This document shows, piece by piece, positions 46,520 to 57,467 of a stretch of DNA of 64,000 nucleotides (position 1 is the first letter of the stretch; the number at the start of each line of letters is the position of its first letter). This stretch comes from Plazaster borealis. Its lineage: Eukaryota > Echinodermata > Asteroidea > Forcipulatida > Labidiasteridae. The notes below the pieces were generated by a model. It saw only the letters and a program-made list of their open reading frames with translations. It did no database searches and was not told where the DNA came from. The stretch covers positions 7,643,501-7,707,500 of the forward strand of contig CM037473.1 of NCBI GenBank assembly GCA_021014325.1, in the 5' to 3' direction. Both the position numbers and the translations under genes were made by a program.

Positions 46520-48296
46520 GTAGGTCTGGAGTCCGCCCCACATCGAATGCCTCTCCTCAGTGGTCTTGGTATCGATTTCAGACTTTCATGTCTTGACTAT
46601 ACAACACTGTACAATGATATAATGATATTAACAGCTCCCAGCAGAGTGTCAACTCGCCAAGAGAAATTCTTCATGTTAGAAGTTTCTTAAAGTATTACTT
46701 TTACAAAATTCATTCGTTAATTTTAGGCTATTTTTGTCCCGGCGTCAGACCGGCATACTAAAGCTTTGCCGGGCCAATTTGCCAGTTTCTGCAGATCGTA
46801 ATTGTTTTTAAATGTGTTTTCTGCTGTTCAGTGATGCAATCAAGCTAATGAGTCGTTTGTCGAGAATATCAGTATGGAGAAACAAGCCAAAACAGGCCAA
46901 CAGGGGCGAACCTTTCAAAATATTATTTCCTTTTTGTAAATTTAAATGCCAAAATATATTTTATTTTATAATAATTATTGGCAACTTCCTTCCTGATAAA
47001 TAACATCAAAAAGGGGTTAAAATTAGCATTGAAAGAAAATGTGCCGATGTAGTTTCAATAAACAACTCGACTTTAAACCGGCTCGTTTCTCAGTTTCTCT
47101 CTCTCGCATCTCTCGGTGTTGTTACTTTTCACAACTTTTGAACCAAAGGTGGTATCAACATGGGGTTTTAACAGTTAAAGTTTTCATAACAAAATGAAAA
47201 ATGACCTGGGTCGACAAACAACTTATTTTTCTTGACCGCATGCTGTGTATATAGGCTTTACATTCGCCATTATTGTTGTGTCAGTGTAAAATTGCACTTG
47301 GTAAACGGAAAGCCACGAGAGGCGGAGCTACATATAGGCCTAGCTACATATGGGCCTAGCTACTATACACGCCATTATAATTCTACCAACACGCACGATG
47401 AAACTAATAAAGTAACACTTTGTTCGTCAGTTTTCACAACCGTATTGTGGGGATGGGAAACTTGTTGCATGCATACTGCTTGCTGTAACATGTTAGGCCT
47501 ACTATTAAACGGTAGGCCTACCCGATGAAATCACGAACTCAGATGAAATCACAAACTCCTTTTCAGTGGTTTCAATGATGGAAATATTACTGATTTCAAA
47601 CTGAACGACGGTGAATTCTAACAAAACAAAAACAAAAACAAAGCCGTTACTTTGAAAAAAAAAGTTTCGTTATCAGTTTGATCACCAATACTCACTGTAT
47701 CCACCTCGATTTTATCATGATTTCCTTTTGGAATTTTTTGCTGTGCGAAAACTTTCAATATTTTTAATTTTAATAATTTTTGTCGAATTGAAGTTGTTTC
47801 TTTCTTTAAATAATTCAGTACATATTTAGTAGTCAATGTTTATGTCAATAATGTATCTTGACATTAATTATTATCTCAATCCTATAGTGGGTTAAGTTAA
47901 GATAATCTGCGACCGTGTAATTGTTTTGCTGTACCAATTAAAACTATAACACTTAGATCAATATTCTACTGACACAATTTTTTTAGTGTGCATGCATTTT
48001 TAGCTTAAAAAGAGAAATCAATGTTCAAATAAAACGATTAGGCCTATGTCCTATGACAAACAGAAGGCTATTTTAATTTGTTTGGCTTTATATTATTTTA
48101 TTAAAGTCGATTTTCACCGACTTGCTGCTTTTGCCCATTTTTGGTATCATTCCTCTGCCGATTTTCGCAAACGAAGGGTTGCAAACGCCTTTTGTACCAA
48201 TACTTGTTCCGGTGTCATCAAGAAATAAATGTGCCCCCCCCCCCGGATACTCAGTAAAGTCCCCCTTGGGAAATCAACATGGGCTGAAGGAGGTTG

Positions 48297-48495
48297 ATTC
48301 AAAAGAGGGCGCTATCAGAACAAATTTGTACACAGTTCGCCGTATCGTATTGCGGGACAAAATCTCCAGGGGGGGGGGGCACATAATCTTCTGCCACATC
48401 GTTGTGGCAGGAGATTCTACCCCTCCCTCCGGAGATTATGTGAGTCCATACGGCGAATATTGTGAACATTTTGTCTGATAGCGCCCTCTTTTGAC
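48297..48495. mobile_element. Palindromic MITE, unit A
   Basis: AAAAGAGGGCGCTATCAGA and TCTGATAGCGCCCTCTTTT ends; GGAGATT..AATCTCC loop. Copy at 51880-52073 in unit B. Confidence 0.75.
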
Positions 48496-49251
48496 TAGAC
48501 TTCCTTCAGCCCCAAAATCCCCTATGACAAAACGTGCGCGTATATAGGCGCGCATAATATACCTAGTTGGCAAACGTTTGCGTTGTACTTTTATCAAGGT
48601 GGCTGCCTAAGACTGCACACTTATATCCAGTTTTTAAGTTTCATATCTTGATTTTGTGTTTAAGAAAAAAATTGTTTGCATAGCTATCAGTAAAAAAAAA
48701 GAAGAGTTTTAAACGAATTATAATTGGTGTCTCCGACCAATGTTTCTTTACGTTTTAAATGGTTTAAATGGTTCTCATGTAGGCCACCTAAGCATTTTTT
48801 TTAAACAGCTTCTAATTTTTATGTTCTACAAATGAAATAAGGGTTTAGCGCGGCAACGGTGTCGCCCCACAATTCGTTGTCGCCGTGCGATAGCGACGGC
48901 TCTCAGCCCTCCGAGTGGGTTTCTGCACAATACACTGCAATATAGGAAAATGATGATGATGATTCTGCTGCACCCGCGACACTTCTGCTCGATCTCCCCC
49001 TCGAGTCGGCCCCATCACCGGTCTCATCTTGCCAATTATAATATGTCATGGTTATACCAAAATTTAGCCTAATTGGCGACTATCTGACTCGAATTTGCTG
49101 TTTGCTATTTTTATTTCCTTTTTCTTTTTTCTTTTTGTGTAGGCTAATTTTATTATTTTTTTCACTCTCACCTTTTAATTTGTTTTGCCTCCCTTCTTCT
49201 TGTTTCAATTTGTCTTTCAATTAATGAATTAATCAGAATGTAATGAATGTA

Positions 49252-49627
49252 ATAAAGCTGATTATCATATTTTTTGTAGGCCCTCAAAATCTTTTGAATA
49301 ATATCATGCAATTAATAGATTGTGTAATTATACAATCTACCAGAACCTGAGGGCTCTGTGCTTCAACTTTTCAGGGGATTTGATAATTTAGGCGTTATTA
49401 AAGTTGGTCCTATTTGGCTTGGGAATTAGAGGAGTACCTCGATGAAAACTGGCAGCAAGTCGGTTTGTGAAAAAGCACACTTTGGGTGGTTTTTTCTTCT
49501 GGGGTATTTATCAAAAATTCCAAACGGCTGACCTGCCAAAAATTGAAAAGAAATCTTAAATTTAGTTGTCTGGAAATAATCTGATTGGTTTTCAAGAGGC
49601 TGAGAGACTTTGAAATATTTGTTAGTA
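49252..49627. repeat. R5 repeat between the lectin duplication units
   Basis: Same order as 41913-42352 (CTACCAGAACCTGAGGGCTC, GGCAGCAAGTCGGTTTGTG, CCAAACGGCTGACCTGCC), cut short at the unit B boundary. Confidence 0.75.
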
Positions 49628-49955
49628 CTCGTACTTTTTGCACAATGCACACATTGCGCAATATACCTACATTATTGTTTGTACAATAATTATTAAAATC
49701 AATTTTATTTTACATTCAGTTTGGCAATAACCCAAGTTGCCCCTAAAAAAAGATAGCGTCTGTCGAGCTACTCATTAAACAAGTCAACATTACGTGCAAT
49801 GTAAAGTTAAGTTGATTTCATGATAACAATATTTATCTAAATGAGGGGTATTAGTACGATTTTGATCGTATGCCACACACAATGCGGAGTCAGTAAACAA
49901 CATTAACCTGAAACCTGACTAATGTCCAAGTCAGTGCGTATGCCTATTATAGACA

Positions 49956-49962
49956 TATAAAG
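49956..49962 (+). promoter_or_regulatory. TATA box of the intact lectin
   Basis: TATAAAG, 68 bp before the first ATG, leaving a short leader. The aligned position of the broken copy, near 45900, reads AATAATAG. The 150 bp upstream are shared by both copies. Confidence 0.5.
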
Positions 49963-50023
49963 GGAGAGAACTTCCATCAAAACGCTGACTGATGAAAAGG
50001 ACACCATTTTTAGTAGGGCCTAC

Positions 50024-50587
50024 ATGGCAGGCACTCGAACAAGAATTATGGCTGTCATCTGGAAAATTTCCCTCATGTTCTTGTCAATCATTGGACTATC
50101 CCAAGCTGAGTGTCCACCTCTCTGGACACCCTACTTGGGGAACTGCTACCGCTTCTTCGGCCTAAGGAAATCGTGGCAAGATGCTGAGGATCACTGCCGT
50201 GGGTTCTTCACCAGTAACAGCCAGGGCCACCTTGCGTCCATCCACCGATCCAGCACCAACGACTTACTCATCGAGATGTGGAAAACTTCACTGATATCCA
50301 TTGAAGATCACGCAGGCGATCGTGTGTGGATTGGGCTAACGGACCAAGACAAGGAGGGTGACTTCACTTGGATTGGAGACCCTACATCACGTTGGATGCC
50401 ACCAAATACATGGTTACCTGGTCAACCGGATGACGCCGGGAATGGTGAAGATTGCGTAGATTTCTGGAATGATGTTATCGGGGGCACATTGGGATGGAAT
50501 GACGAGAACTGCACCGAACTGCATTCGTTTATTTGCATGACGTTGAGTTTTGATTGTTCGTGTACGCCTACAGCTCGGCGTTGGTAG
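50024..50587 (+). CDS. Secreted C-type lectin, galactose-type, single exon
   Basis: 187 residues. A signal peptide ends near SQA|EC (residues 28-29); translation may begin at Met1 or at Met9 (50048), which gives the cleaner signal peptide. The mature part is one long-form C-type lectin domain: Cys30-Cys41, Cys58-Cys171 and Cys144-Cys163 are the expected pairs, with VWIGL at 101-105, QPD at 134-136 and WND at 158-160. QPD with a WND calcium site predicts galactose-type, calcium-dependent sugar binding, as in echinoderm echinoidin-like lectins, which act in coelomic-fluid immunity. Two extra cysteines (178, 180) in the C-terminal tail could link subunits. No intron interrupts the gene. A TATA box lies 62 bp upstream and an AATAAA at 51118. 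It is the intact member of a tandem pair; the other is at 45959-46519. Confidence 0.85.
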   Translation: MAGTRTRIMAVIWKISLMFLSIIGLSQAECPPLWTPYLGNCYRFFGLRKSWQDAEDHCRGFFTSNSQGHLASIHRSSTNDLLIEMWKTSLISIEDHAGDRVWIGLTDQDKEGDFTWIGDPTSRWMPPNTWLPGQPDDAGNGEDCVDFWNDVIGGTLGWNDENCTELHSFICMTLSFDCSCTPTARRW

Positions 50588-51117
50588 GTCTGGAGTCCGC
50601 CCACGTCGAATGCCTCTCCTCAGTGGTCTTGGTATCGATTTCAGACTTTCATGTCTTGACTATACAACATTGTACAATGATATAATGATATTAACAGCTC
50701 CCAGCAGAGTGTCAACTCGCCAAGAGAAATTCTTCATGTTAGAAGTTTCTTAAAGTATTACTTTTACAAAATTAATTCGTTAATTTTAGGTTATTTTGTC
50801 CCGGCGTCAGACCGGCAAACTAAAGCTTTGCCGGGCCATTTTGCCAGTTTCCACAGATCGTAATTGTTTTTAAATGTGTTTTCTGCTGTTCAGTGATGCA
50901 ATCAAGCTAAATGAGTCGTTTGTCGGAAATATCAGTATGGAGAACCAAGCCAAACAGGCCAACAGGGGTGAACCTTTCAAAAATATTTCTTTTTGTAAAT
51001 TTAAATGCCAAAATATATTTTATTTTATAATAATTATTGGCAACTTCCTTCCTGATAAATAACATCAAAAAGGGGTTAAAATTAGCATTGAAAGAAAATG
51101 TGCCGAGATGTAGTTTC

Positions 51118-51123
51118 AATAAA
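51118..51123 (+). promoter_or_regulatory. Candidate polyadenylation signal of the intact lectin
   Basis: AATAAA about 530 bp after the stop, conserved at 47057-47062 in the broken copy. It is the first AATAAA seen downstream; no transcript evidence. Confidence 0.3.
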
Positions 51124-51879
51124 CAACTCGACTTTAAACCGGCCCGTTTCTCAGTTTCTCTCTCTCGCATCTCTCGGTGTTGTTACTTTTCAAAACTTTT
51201 GAACCAAAGGTGGTATCAACATGGGGTTTTAACAGTTAAAGTTTTCATAACAAAATGAAAAATGACCTGGGTCGACAAACAACTTATTTTTCTTGACCGC
51301 ATGCTGTGTATATAGGCTTTACATTCGCCATTATTGTTGTGTCAGTGTAAAATTGCACTTGGTAAACGGAAAGCCACGAGAGACGGAGCTACATATAGGC
51401 CTAGCTACATATAGGCCTAGCTACTATACACGCCATTATAATTCTACCAACACGCACGATGAAACTAATAAAGTAACACTTTGTTCGTCAGTTTTCACAA
51501 CCGTATTGTGGGGATGGGAAACTTGTTGCATGCATACTGCTTGCTGTAACATATTAGGCCTACTATTAAACGGCAGGGCCTACCCGATGAAATCACGAAC
51601 TCAGATGAAATCACAAACTCATTTTCAGTGGTTTCAATGATGGAAATATTAGGCCTACTGATTTCAAACTGAACGACGGTGAATTCTAAAAAAACAAAAT
51701 TTTGAGCCGTTACTTTGAAAAAAAAGTTTCGTTATCAGTTTGATCACCAATACTCACTGCATCCACCTCGATTTTATCATGATTTCCTTTTGGAATTTTT
51801 TGCTGTGCGAAAACTTTCAATATTTCTACTTCTAATAACAATTTGTCGAATTGAAGTCAACATGGGCTGAAGGAGGTTG

Positions 51880-52073
51880 ATTCAAAAGAGGGCGCTATCA
51901 GAACAAATTTGTACACAGTTCGCCGTATCGTAGTGGGACAGAATCTCCGGGGGGCACATAATCTTCTGCCACATCGTTGTGGGCAGGAGATTCTGCCCCT
52001 CCCTCCGGAGATTATGTTTTCCATACGGCGAATGTTGTGAAAAATTTGTCTGATAGCGCCCTCTTTTGACTAG
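51880..52073. mobile_element. Palindromic MITE, unit B
   Basis: Same ends and loop as 48297-48495, so it predates the segmental duplication. Confidence 0.75.
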
Positions 52074-52509
52074 ACTTCCTTCAGCCCCAAAATCCCCTAT
52101 GACAAAACGTGCGCGTATAATATAGGCGCCCATAGGCCTAGTTGGCAAACTTTTGCGTTGTACTTTTATCAAGGTGGCTGCCTAAGACTGCACACTTATA
52201 TCCAGTTTTTAAGTTTCACATCTTGATTTTGTGATTAAACAAAAAATTGTTTGCATAGCTATCAGTAAAAAAAGAAAAAGAGTTTTAAACGAATTATAAT
52301 TGGTGTCTCTGACCAATGTTTCTTTACGTTAAATGGTTTAAATGGTTTTCATGTAGGCCTAAGCATTTTTTTAAACAGCTTCTAATTTTTATGTTCTACA
52401 AATGAAATATGAGGGTTGAGCGCGGCAACGGTGTCGCCCGACAATTCGTTGTCGCCGTGCGATAGCGACAGCTCCCCGGTATGGTGTTCTATAAAGGACA
52501 CTTACACGG

Positions 52510-52880
52510 AGACTTTTTTTTTTCAAGCGGCGACTTTTTTTTTTTTGGCGGCGCCTTTTTTTTTTCAAGCGGCGACTTTTTTTTTTGGCGGCGCCTTTTT
52601 TTTTTCAAGCGGCGACTTTTTTTTTTTGGCGGCGCCTTTTTTTTTCACGCGGCGACTTTTTTTTTTGGCGGCGCCTTTTTTTTTTCAAGCGGCGACTTTT
52701 TTTTTTTGGCGGCGCGTTTTTTTTTTTTGTCGTCGACTTTTTTTTTTTTGGCGGCGCCTTTTTTTTCAAGCGGCAACTTTTTTTTTTTGGCGGCGCCTTT
52801 TTTTTTTCAAGCGGCGACTTTTTTTTTTTTGGCGGCGCCTTTTTTTTTTTCACGCGGCGACTTTTTGTTTTGGCGGCGAC
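52510..52880 (+). repeat. Left-arm minisatellite of the foldback element
   Basis: About 19 T tracts alternate between CAAGCGGCGAC/CACGCGGCGAC and GGCGGCGCC spacers, a double unit near 40 bp. Long open frames through it are Phe/Arg/Ala repeats and not genes. Confidence 0.85.
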
Positions 52881-53059
52881 TTTTTTTTCACGCGTCGCCT
52901 TCCGGTTTGTGATTGTGTTTGGGGGATTCCCCTACAAGTCAGTCACGCGCAAGCGCACGACTGATCTACTTCCGCATGACATGTTTAAAATATTCTGGCT
53001 ATTTATTTGTTCCACAATGGGTTTGTCAGTGGTGTATAATGCTTCTATTTATGTTCTTA

Positions 53060-53210
53060 CAGGCCCGTAACTAGGGGGCGGGGGCGGACGCCCCCCCCAC
53101 GAAAAATAAATAAAAAATAATAATAATAATAATAATAATACTGGAAAAATGGACCAAATGGCTTGAATTGGGCCTTAATTTTCACAAAATTTCCACCCCC
53201 CCCCCTGCGT
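53060..53210. repeat. R11 repeat, reverse copy
   Basis: AGGCCCGTAACTAGGGGGCG, then ATGGACCAAATGGCTTGAAT and a C-rich run. Confidence 0.5.
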
Positions 53211-53330
53211 CGCTGCGCGATGGGGGTCGTTAACGCATCGATGTGCCTTTTCTTACATATTCGCCCCCCCTAAACTAAATTGATATTCGCCCCCCCCCCC
53301 AAAAAAATATATATATATATATATATATAT

Positions 53331-54061
53331 AATGATTTTGGGTTGAACAAAGAAAAATTGACTAGAGTGGGATTTGAACCAACGACCTCCGGTTTAACGT
53401 GCCGGCGCTCTACCAACTGAGCTATCTAGCCCTATGTTGGCGGTCTCCTATTTTGTCAATATCTTTGTTCGGGGTGCCAGTCAGAAAGCCATTCAACCGC
53501 AAACTGCCGTGTAGCCAGGATCACACCCATACGATACAACCTGGGAAGCGGCAGCCGGGGATCACCTTAAGGATGCGACTTTTTTATATATCATATAATT
53601 CAAGTAATGGACCACAAGGGAAACTGACTGGGTAAATATTAAATGATTTTGGGTTGAACAAAGAAAAATTGACTAGAGTGGGATTTGAACCAACGACCTC
53701 CGGTTTAACGTGCCGGCGCTCTACCAACTGAGCTATCTAGCCCTATGTTGGCGGTCTCCCTATTTTGTCAATATCTTTGTTCGGGGGATGCCAGTCAGAA
53801 AGCCATTCAACCGCAAACTGCCGTGTAGCCAGGGATCACACCCATACGATACAACCTGGGAAGCGGCAGCCGGGGATCACCTTAAGGGGATGCGACTTTT
53901 TTTTATATATCATATAATTCAAGTAATGGACCACAAGGGAAACTGACTGGGTAAATATTAAATGATTTTGGGTTGAACAAAGAAAAATTGACTAGAGTGG
54001 GATTTGAACCAACGACCTCCGGTTTAACGTGCCGGCGCTCTACCAACTGAGCTATCTAGCC
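53331..54061 (-). repeat. Tandem array of a tRNA-derived unit (about 310-320 bp)
   Basis: Three units start at 53331, 53642 and 53962, each holding a 72-nt tRNA-like head on the minus strand (53360-53431, 53671-53742, 53990-54061) plus a shared body with CACAAGGGAAACTGACTGGG. A fourth head lies at 54416-54487. Acceptor and D arms are intact, but there is C at position 33 and a T-stem mismatch. The head resembles tRNA-Lys with the anticodon changed to GTT. Confidence 0.75.
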
Positions 54062-54105
54062 CTATATATAAATTCCCTGCATTGTTATCGAACAATGCAT
54101 TTACC

Positions 54106-54390
54106 ACTTTTATGGTCCAGTAATCCATCCTTTCATACTATACATCCTTTGTCCTCACCACTTTACTCCTATTGGTTCATAGCCACCAATTGTTTCTGAA
54201 ATAGAAACTTTGATTGGCTATAATTTTCCCGCTTCTTTCTGGATCCTTCCCTTAATCCCTTTCCCTCTCTCTTTTTCTATAAATGGATATGTATTTGTTT
54301 GTACTTGTTTTATGCCTCTGAAGAAGGTCCGGTCTGGATCGAAAGCTAAGGCCATCTACCCTACTCATTATATATATATATATATAAATG
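54106..54390 (+). repeat. R6 repeat
   Basis: ATGGTCCAGTAATCC to GGCCATCTACCCTACTC, matching 24281-24546, with core CTGAAGA...GGATCGAAAGC. An inverted partial copy is at 54717-54765. Confidence 0.65.
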
Positions 54391-54415
54391 ATTTTGGGTT
54401 GAACAAAGAAAAATT

Positions 54416-54672
54416 GACTAGAGCGGGATTTTAGCCAACGACCCCCGGTTTAACGTGCCGGCGCTCTACCAACTGAGCTATCTAGCCCTATGTTGGCGGT
54501 CTCCCTATTTTGTCAATATCTTTGTTCGGGGGGTGCCAGTCAGAAGCCATTCAACCGCAAACTGCCGTGTAGCCGTGTAGCCAGGGATCACACCCATACG
54601 ATACAACCTGAGAAGCGGCAGCCGGGGATCACCTTAAGGGGATGCGACTTTTTTATATCAGATATCAAATAA
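54416..54672 (-). repeat. Fourth, degraded copy of the tRNA-derived unit
   Basis: Same head with three changes in the T arm (GATTTTAGCC), followed by the body down to the CACAAGGGAAACTGA tail near 54685. Confidence 0.65.
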
Positions 54673-55614
54673 TAAACCACAAGGGAAACTGAATGTGGTT
54701 TATTATTTGATATATAGATGGACTTAGCTTTCGATCCAGACCGGACCTTCTACAGAGGCATAACAAAAGTACAAACAAATACATATATATACTAATATTA
54801 ATAATTTCTGGTTACGGGCACGTGTTCTTTGCATTTTGTGGCCGCGGTAGCGTTCGCGATCGCGATCGTTCACTACAGTAGATTATACAAACACGCATTT
54901 TTACAGTATATATCTTAAAGTTTTATATAAAACACGTACAAATATTACCGACAATTTTCCGTTGATTTATTGCAGCGGCTAACAAGTATGAATGGGTCCA
55001 GGTGGGAATTTTATTACAAAACGTCTCCCCTTAAATGGCTACAAATATGGACATAATGTTTAAAATGTTATCGTTCATCGTCTGATTTTTTTGCACTGAA
55101 CGTATTTATATGTAGCCTAAGGATAGGTCTTTCATGCCTGAAAGTTACATCCTCTAGATATTTGCAATTTTTTGAGCGCCATCGTTCACTACATTAGATT
55201 ATACAAACACGCATTTTCCTCTTTTTCCCTTTTCTTTCTCTTTTCTTTTTTGAGAGCAGTACCGCGACTTTTTCGTGGGGGGGGGGGCACTGGAAATTCG
55301 TGGGGGGGGGGGGCACTTGCTACGCCGCTGCGAGGGACAACATTGTGTTGTGCCGAGTCTAAAATTACAAAAACGAGAGTTTTGAACTCAATCTTTTTTT
55401 TGATTGTCTTCTTTATCAAATTTAAAAACATGAAAGTTGGATACAGAATGCATAGATGTCATGAATGAAAAGGGATATTGTCTCTCTGGTCGGAAATAAA
55501 TGGATTTAAAAGGGTGTAGTCCATCTTTGCGCTGCCAGTCGAGTACAAGCTTGCGACTAACCTGTAGGGGAATCCCCCAAAACACAGACAATCAGAAACC
55601 CGGAAGGCGACGCG

Positions 55615-55905
55615 TAAAATAAAAAAGTCGCCGCCCCCCAAAAAAAGTCGCCGCGTGAAAAAAAAAGTCGCCGCCAAAAAAAAAAAAAGTCGCCGCGTGA
55701 AAAAAAAAAGTCGCCGCGTGAAAAAAAACGTCGCCGCCAAAAGAAAAAGTCGCCGCGTAAAAAAAAAAAGTCGCCGCGTGAAAAAAAAGTCGCCGCCCCC
55801 CCCCAAAAAAAAGTCGCCGCCAAAAAAAAAAAAGTCGCCGCGTGAAAAAAAAAAGTCGCCGCCAAAAAAAAAAAGTCGCCGCGTGGAAAAAAAAAGTCGC
55901 CGTGT
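55615..55905 (-). repeat. Right-arm minisatellite of the foldback element
   Basis: Inverted counterpart of 52510-52880. Spacers here are GTCGCCGCC and GTCGCCGCGTG; the palindromic GGCGCC spacer common on the left is missing, so the arms have drifted apart. Confidence 0.8.
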
Positions 55906-56269
55906 AAGTGTCCTTTATAGAACACCATACCCCGGAGACTCCGAGGTTTCTGCACAATAGGAAAATGATCATAATGATGATTCTGCTGCACCCACGAAGT
56001 TCTGCTCCCCCCCCCCCCCCCTCGGCCTCATCACTGGTCTCATCTTGCCAATTATTATGTTATACCATGGTTATACCAAAGTTTAGCCTAATTGGCGATT
56101 ATCTGACTCGAATTTGCTGTTTGCTATTTTTATTTCCTTTTTCTTTTTTTCTTATTGTGTAGGCTAATTTTATTATTTTTTTCACTCTCACCTTTTAATC
56201 TTTTTTGCCTCCCTTCTTCTTGTTTCAATCCGTCTTTCATTTAATGAATTAATCATAATGTAATGATAT

Positions 56270-56890
56270 AAGTCATCTTATGACTTGTACTAAATACTCT
56301 AGTCTACCGGCCTACTCATAGGCCTAAATGCATTTTTCGTTTTCATTCTGCTCAAATCCCTTCCGTAGTAAGACATAATTACCTAGGAAATGTTGTCGTA
56401 GCGACGAGATATTCAGCGTAGTCTTGTTCCTTGAATCATTTGCCGCGTCGATTAATGTACTTCTGGTGTGCGTCGGAGAAGCCCAGACTATAGCGAGGAA
56501 ATTGTATCATGGGAAGGCTCATTCCAAGTTGAATGATACTAGTTACTAGATTCCATCATAGAGAAAGGACAGACTTCTCTATGATTCCATGGATTCCGAT
56601 CGCCGTCAAATTCAAAGTCATTTTGGCCTGGATTTGCTTTCACATGATAAAGTATAAACATGAGCTTGGTAAGTAAACATGCAGATGCTTAATTTGGCTG
56701 GACAGTTTTACTTGCACCTAGCTCGAGGTCATACTCACAGTTTGTTGCACACTCTGACTCATATTGGCTGATTATTGGGCCTTTGCAGGGGAGAGTAATT
56801 CTGCACACTTGTCATGCTTGTGTTGTGGGACTGTCATGTTAAATGCTACAAACTATAGTATTGTTTTTTGTCCATTACTTCTTTAAACAA
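56270..56890. other. No supported gene; one good donor
   Basis: ATGGATTCCGATCGCCGTCA at 56590 opens only 23 codons. TTG|GTAAGT at about 56669 could end a leader exon. A hairpin lies at 56552-56587 (AGAGAAAGGACAGACTTCTCT). Confidence 0.25.
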
Positions 56891-57467
56891 AAAGCATGTC
56901 CTTAGTTACATAGCCCTGGTAGGACGTCAGTCAGTGCCACTGCACTGACGTCCTGGATATATTAAGATCCTTTACAATGCGAACAAAATTTTGAGTAACA
57001 TTTTAAAATATTTTTACCTAATTTGAGAAGCTGAAACTCCATTCACTTATTCTTGGTGCCTTTAATTACACTTTTGCTGAGTTCAAAACCTATCAAATAC
57101 ATCCATGAATGACATTATTTTTGTGTACAAAACACTGCTGCACGCATGGTCAGATGGTCATGAGAGTAAAGCGTTGTGAACTAAAGCATGTCCTTAGTTA
57201 CATAGCCCTGGTAGGACGTCAGTCAGTGCCACTGCACTGACGTCCTGGATATATTAAGATCCTTTACAATGCGAACAAAATTTTGAGTAACATTTTAAAA
57301 TATTTTTACCTAATTTGAGAAGCTGAAACTCCATTCACTTATTCTTGGTGCCTTTAATTACACTTTTGCTGAGTTCAAAACCTATCAAATACATCCATGA
57401 ATGACATTATTTTTGTGTACAAAACACTGCTGCACGCATGGTCATGAGAGTAAAGCGTTGTGAACAT
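56891..57467. repeat. Two 292-bp direct repeats
   Basis: AAAGCATGTCCTTAGTTACA starts at 56891 and 57183; the copies are almost identical, with an 8-base extra GATGGTCA-like step near 57155. Both include GGACGTCAGTCAGTGCC / GGCACTGACGTCC-type palindromes. Confidence 0.85.

Larger units (their letters stand above)
45545..49253. repeat. Segmental duplication, unit A (broken lectin)
   Basis: About 3.7 kb that aligns with 49627-52479 plus 55936-56265 at an offset of 4064 bp near the lectin start. It covers the upstream region, lectin, 3' flank and a palindromic MITE (48297-48495). Relative to unit B it carries roughly 400 extra bases around 47850-48260. Confidence 0.85.
52480..55929. mobile_element. 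Foldback-type DNA element with minisatellite inverted arms
   Basis: Perfect outer termini TATGGTGTTCTATAAAGGAC and its reverse complement, flanked by the 6-bp direct repeat CCCCGG (52474-52479 and 55930-55935). Each arm (about 52480-52955 and 55545-55929) is a run of T8-T11 tracts separated by GC-rich 9-11-mers (GGCGGCGCC, CAAGCGGCGAC, CACGCGGCGAC), ending in an inner unique part with GGGGGATTCCCCTACA. The layout recalls sea-urchin TU foldback elements. The 2.6-kb core holds other repeats and no transposase that I can see. Confidence 0.8.
49627..56265. repeat. Segmental duplication, unit B (intact lectin), split by an insertion
   Basis: Matches 45545-49253 up to 52479, is interrupted by the foldback element 52480-55929, and resumes at 55936 with CGAGGTTTCTGCACAAT and the same AT-rich tail (compare 48918 onward). 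Small indels are scattered, but the lectin itself is highly similar. Confidence 0.8.

Noticed and set aside
47232..51640. Matching frames at 47232-47528 and 51293-51640
   Set aside because: They share sequence only because the segment is duplicated; neither begins with ATG, the ends differ by frameshift, and the Cys/Tyr-rich composition suits no family I know.
52416..53070. Long open frames of 140-180 residues, three overlapping plus-strand frames
   Set aside because: All are translations of the T-tract/GC-spacer minisatellite (Phe, Arg and Ala runs) in the foldback arm; the same happens on the minus strand at 55459-55991.
53360..53431. Genuine tRNA genes
   Set aside because: C at position 33, a T-stem mismatch, a weak anticodon-stem pair and tandem SINE context argue for tRNA-derived repeats.
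55172..55468. 98-residue plus-strand frame in the foldback core
   Set aside because: Gly runs come from poly-G tracts and the rest is AT-rich repeat; no homologue recognised.
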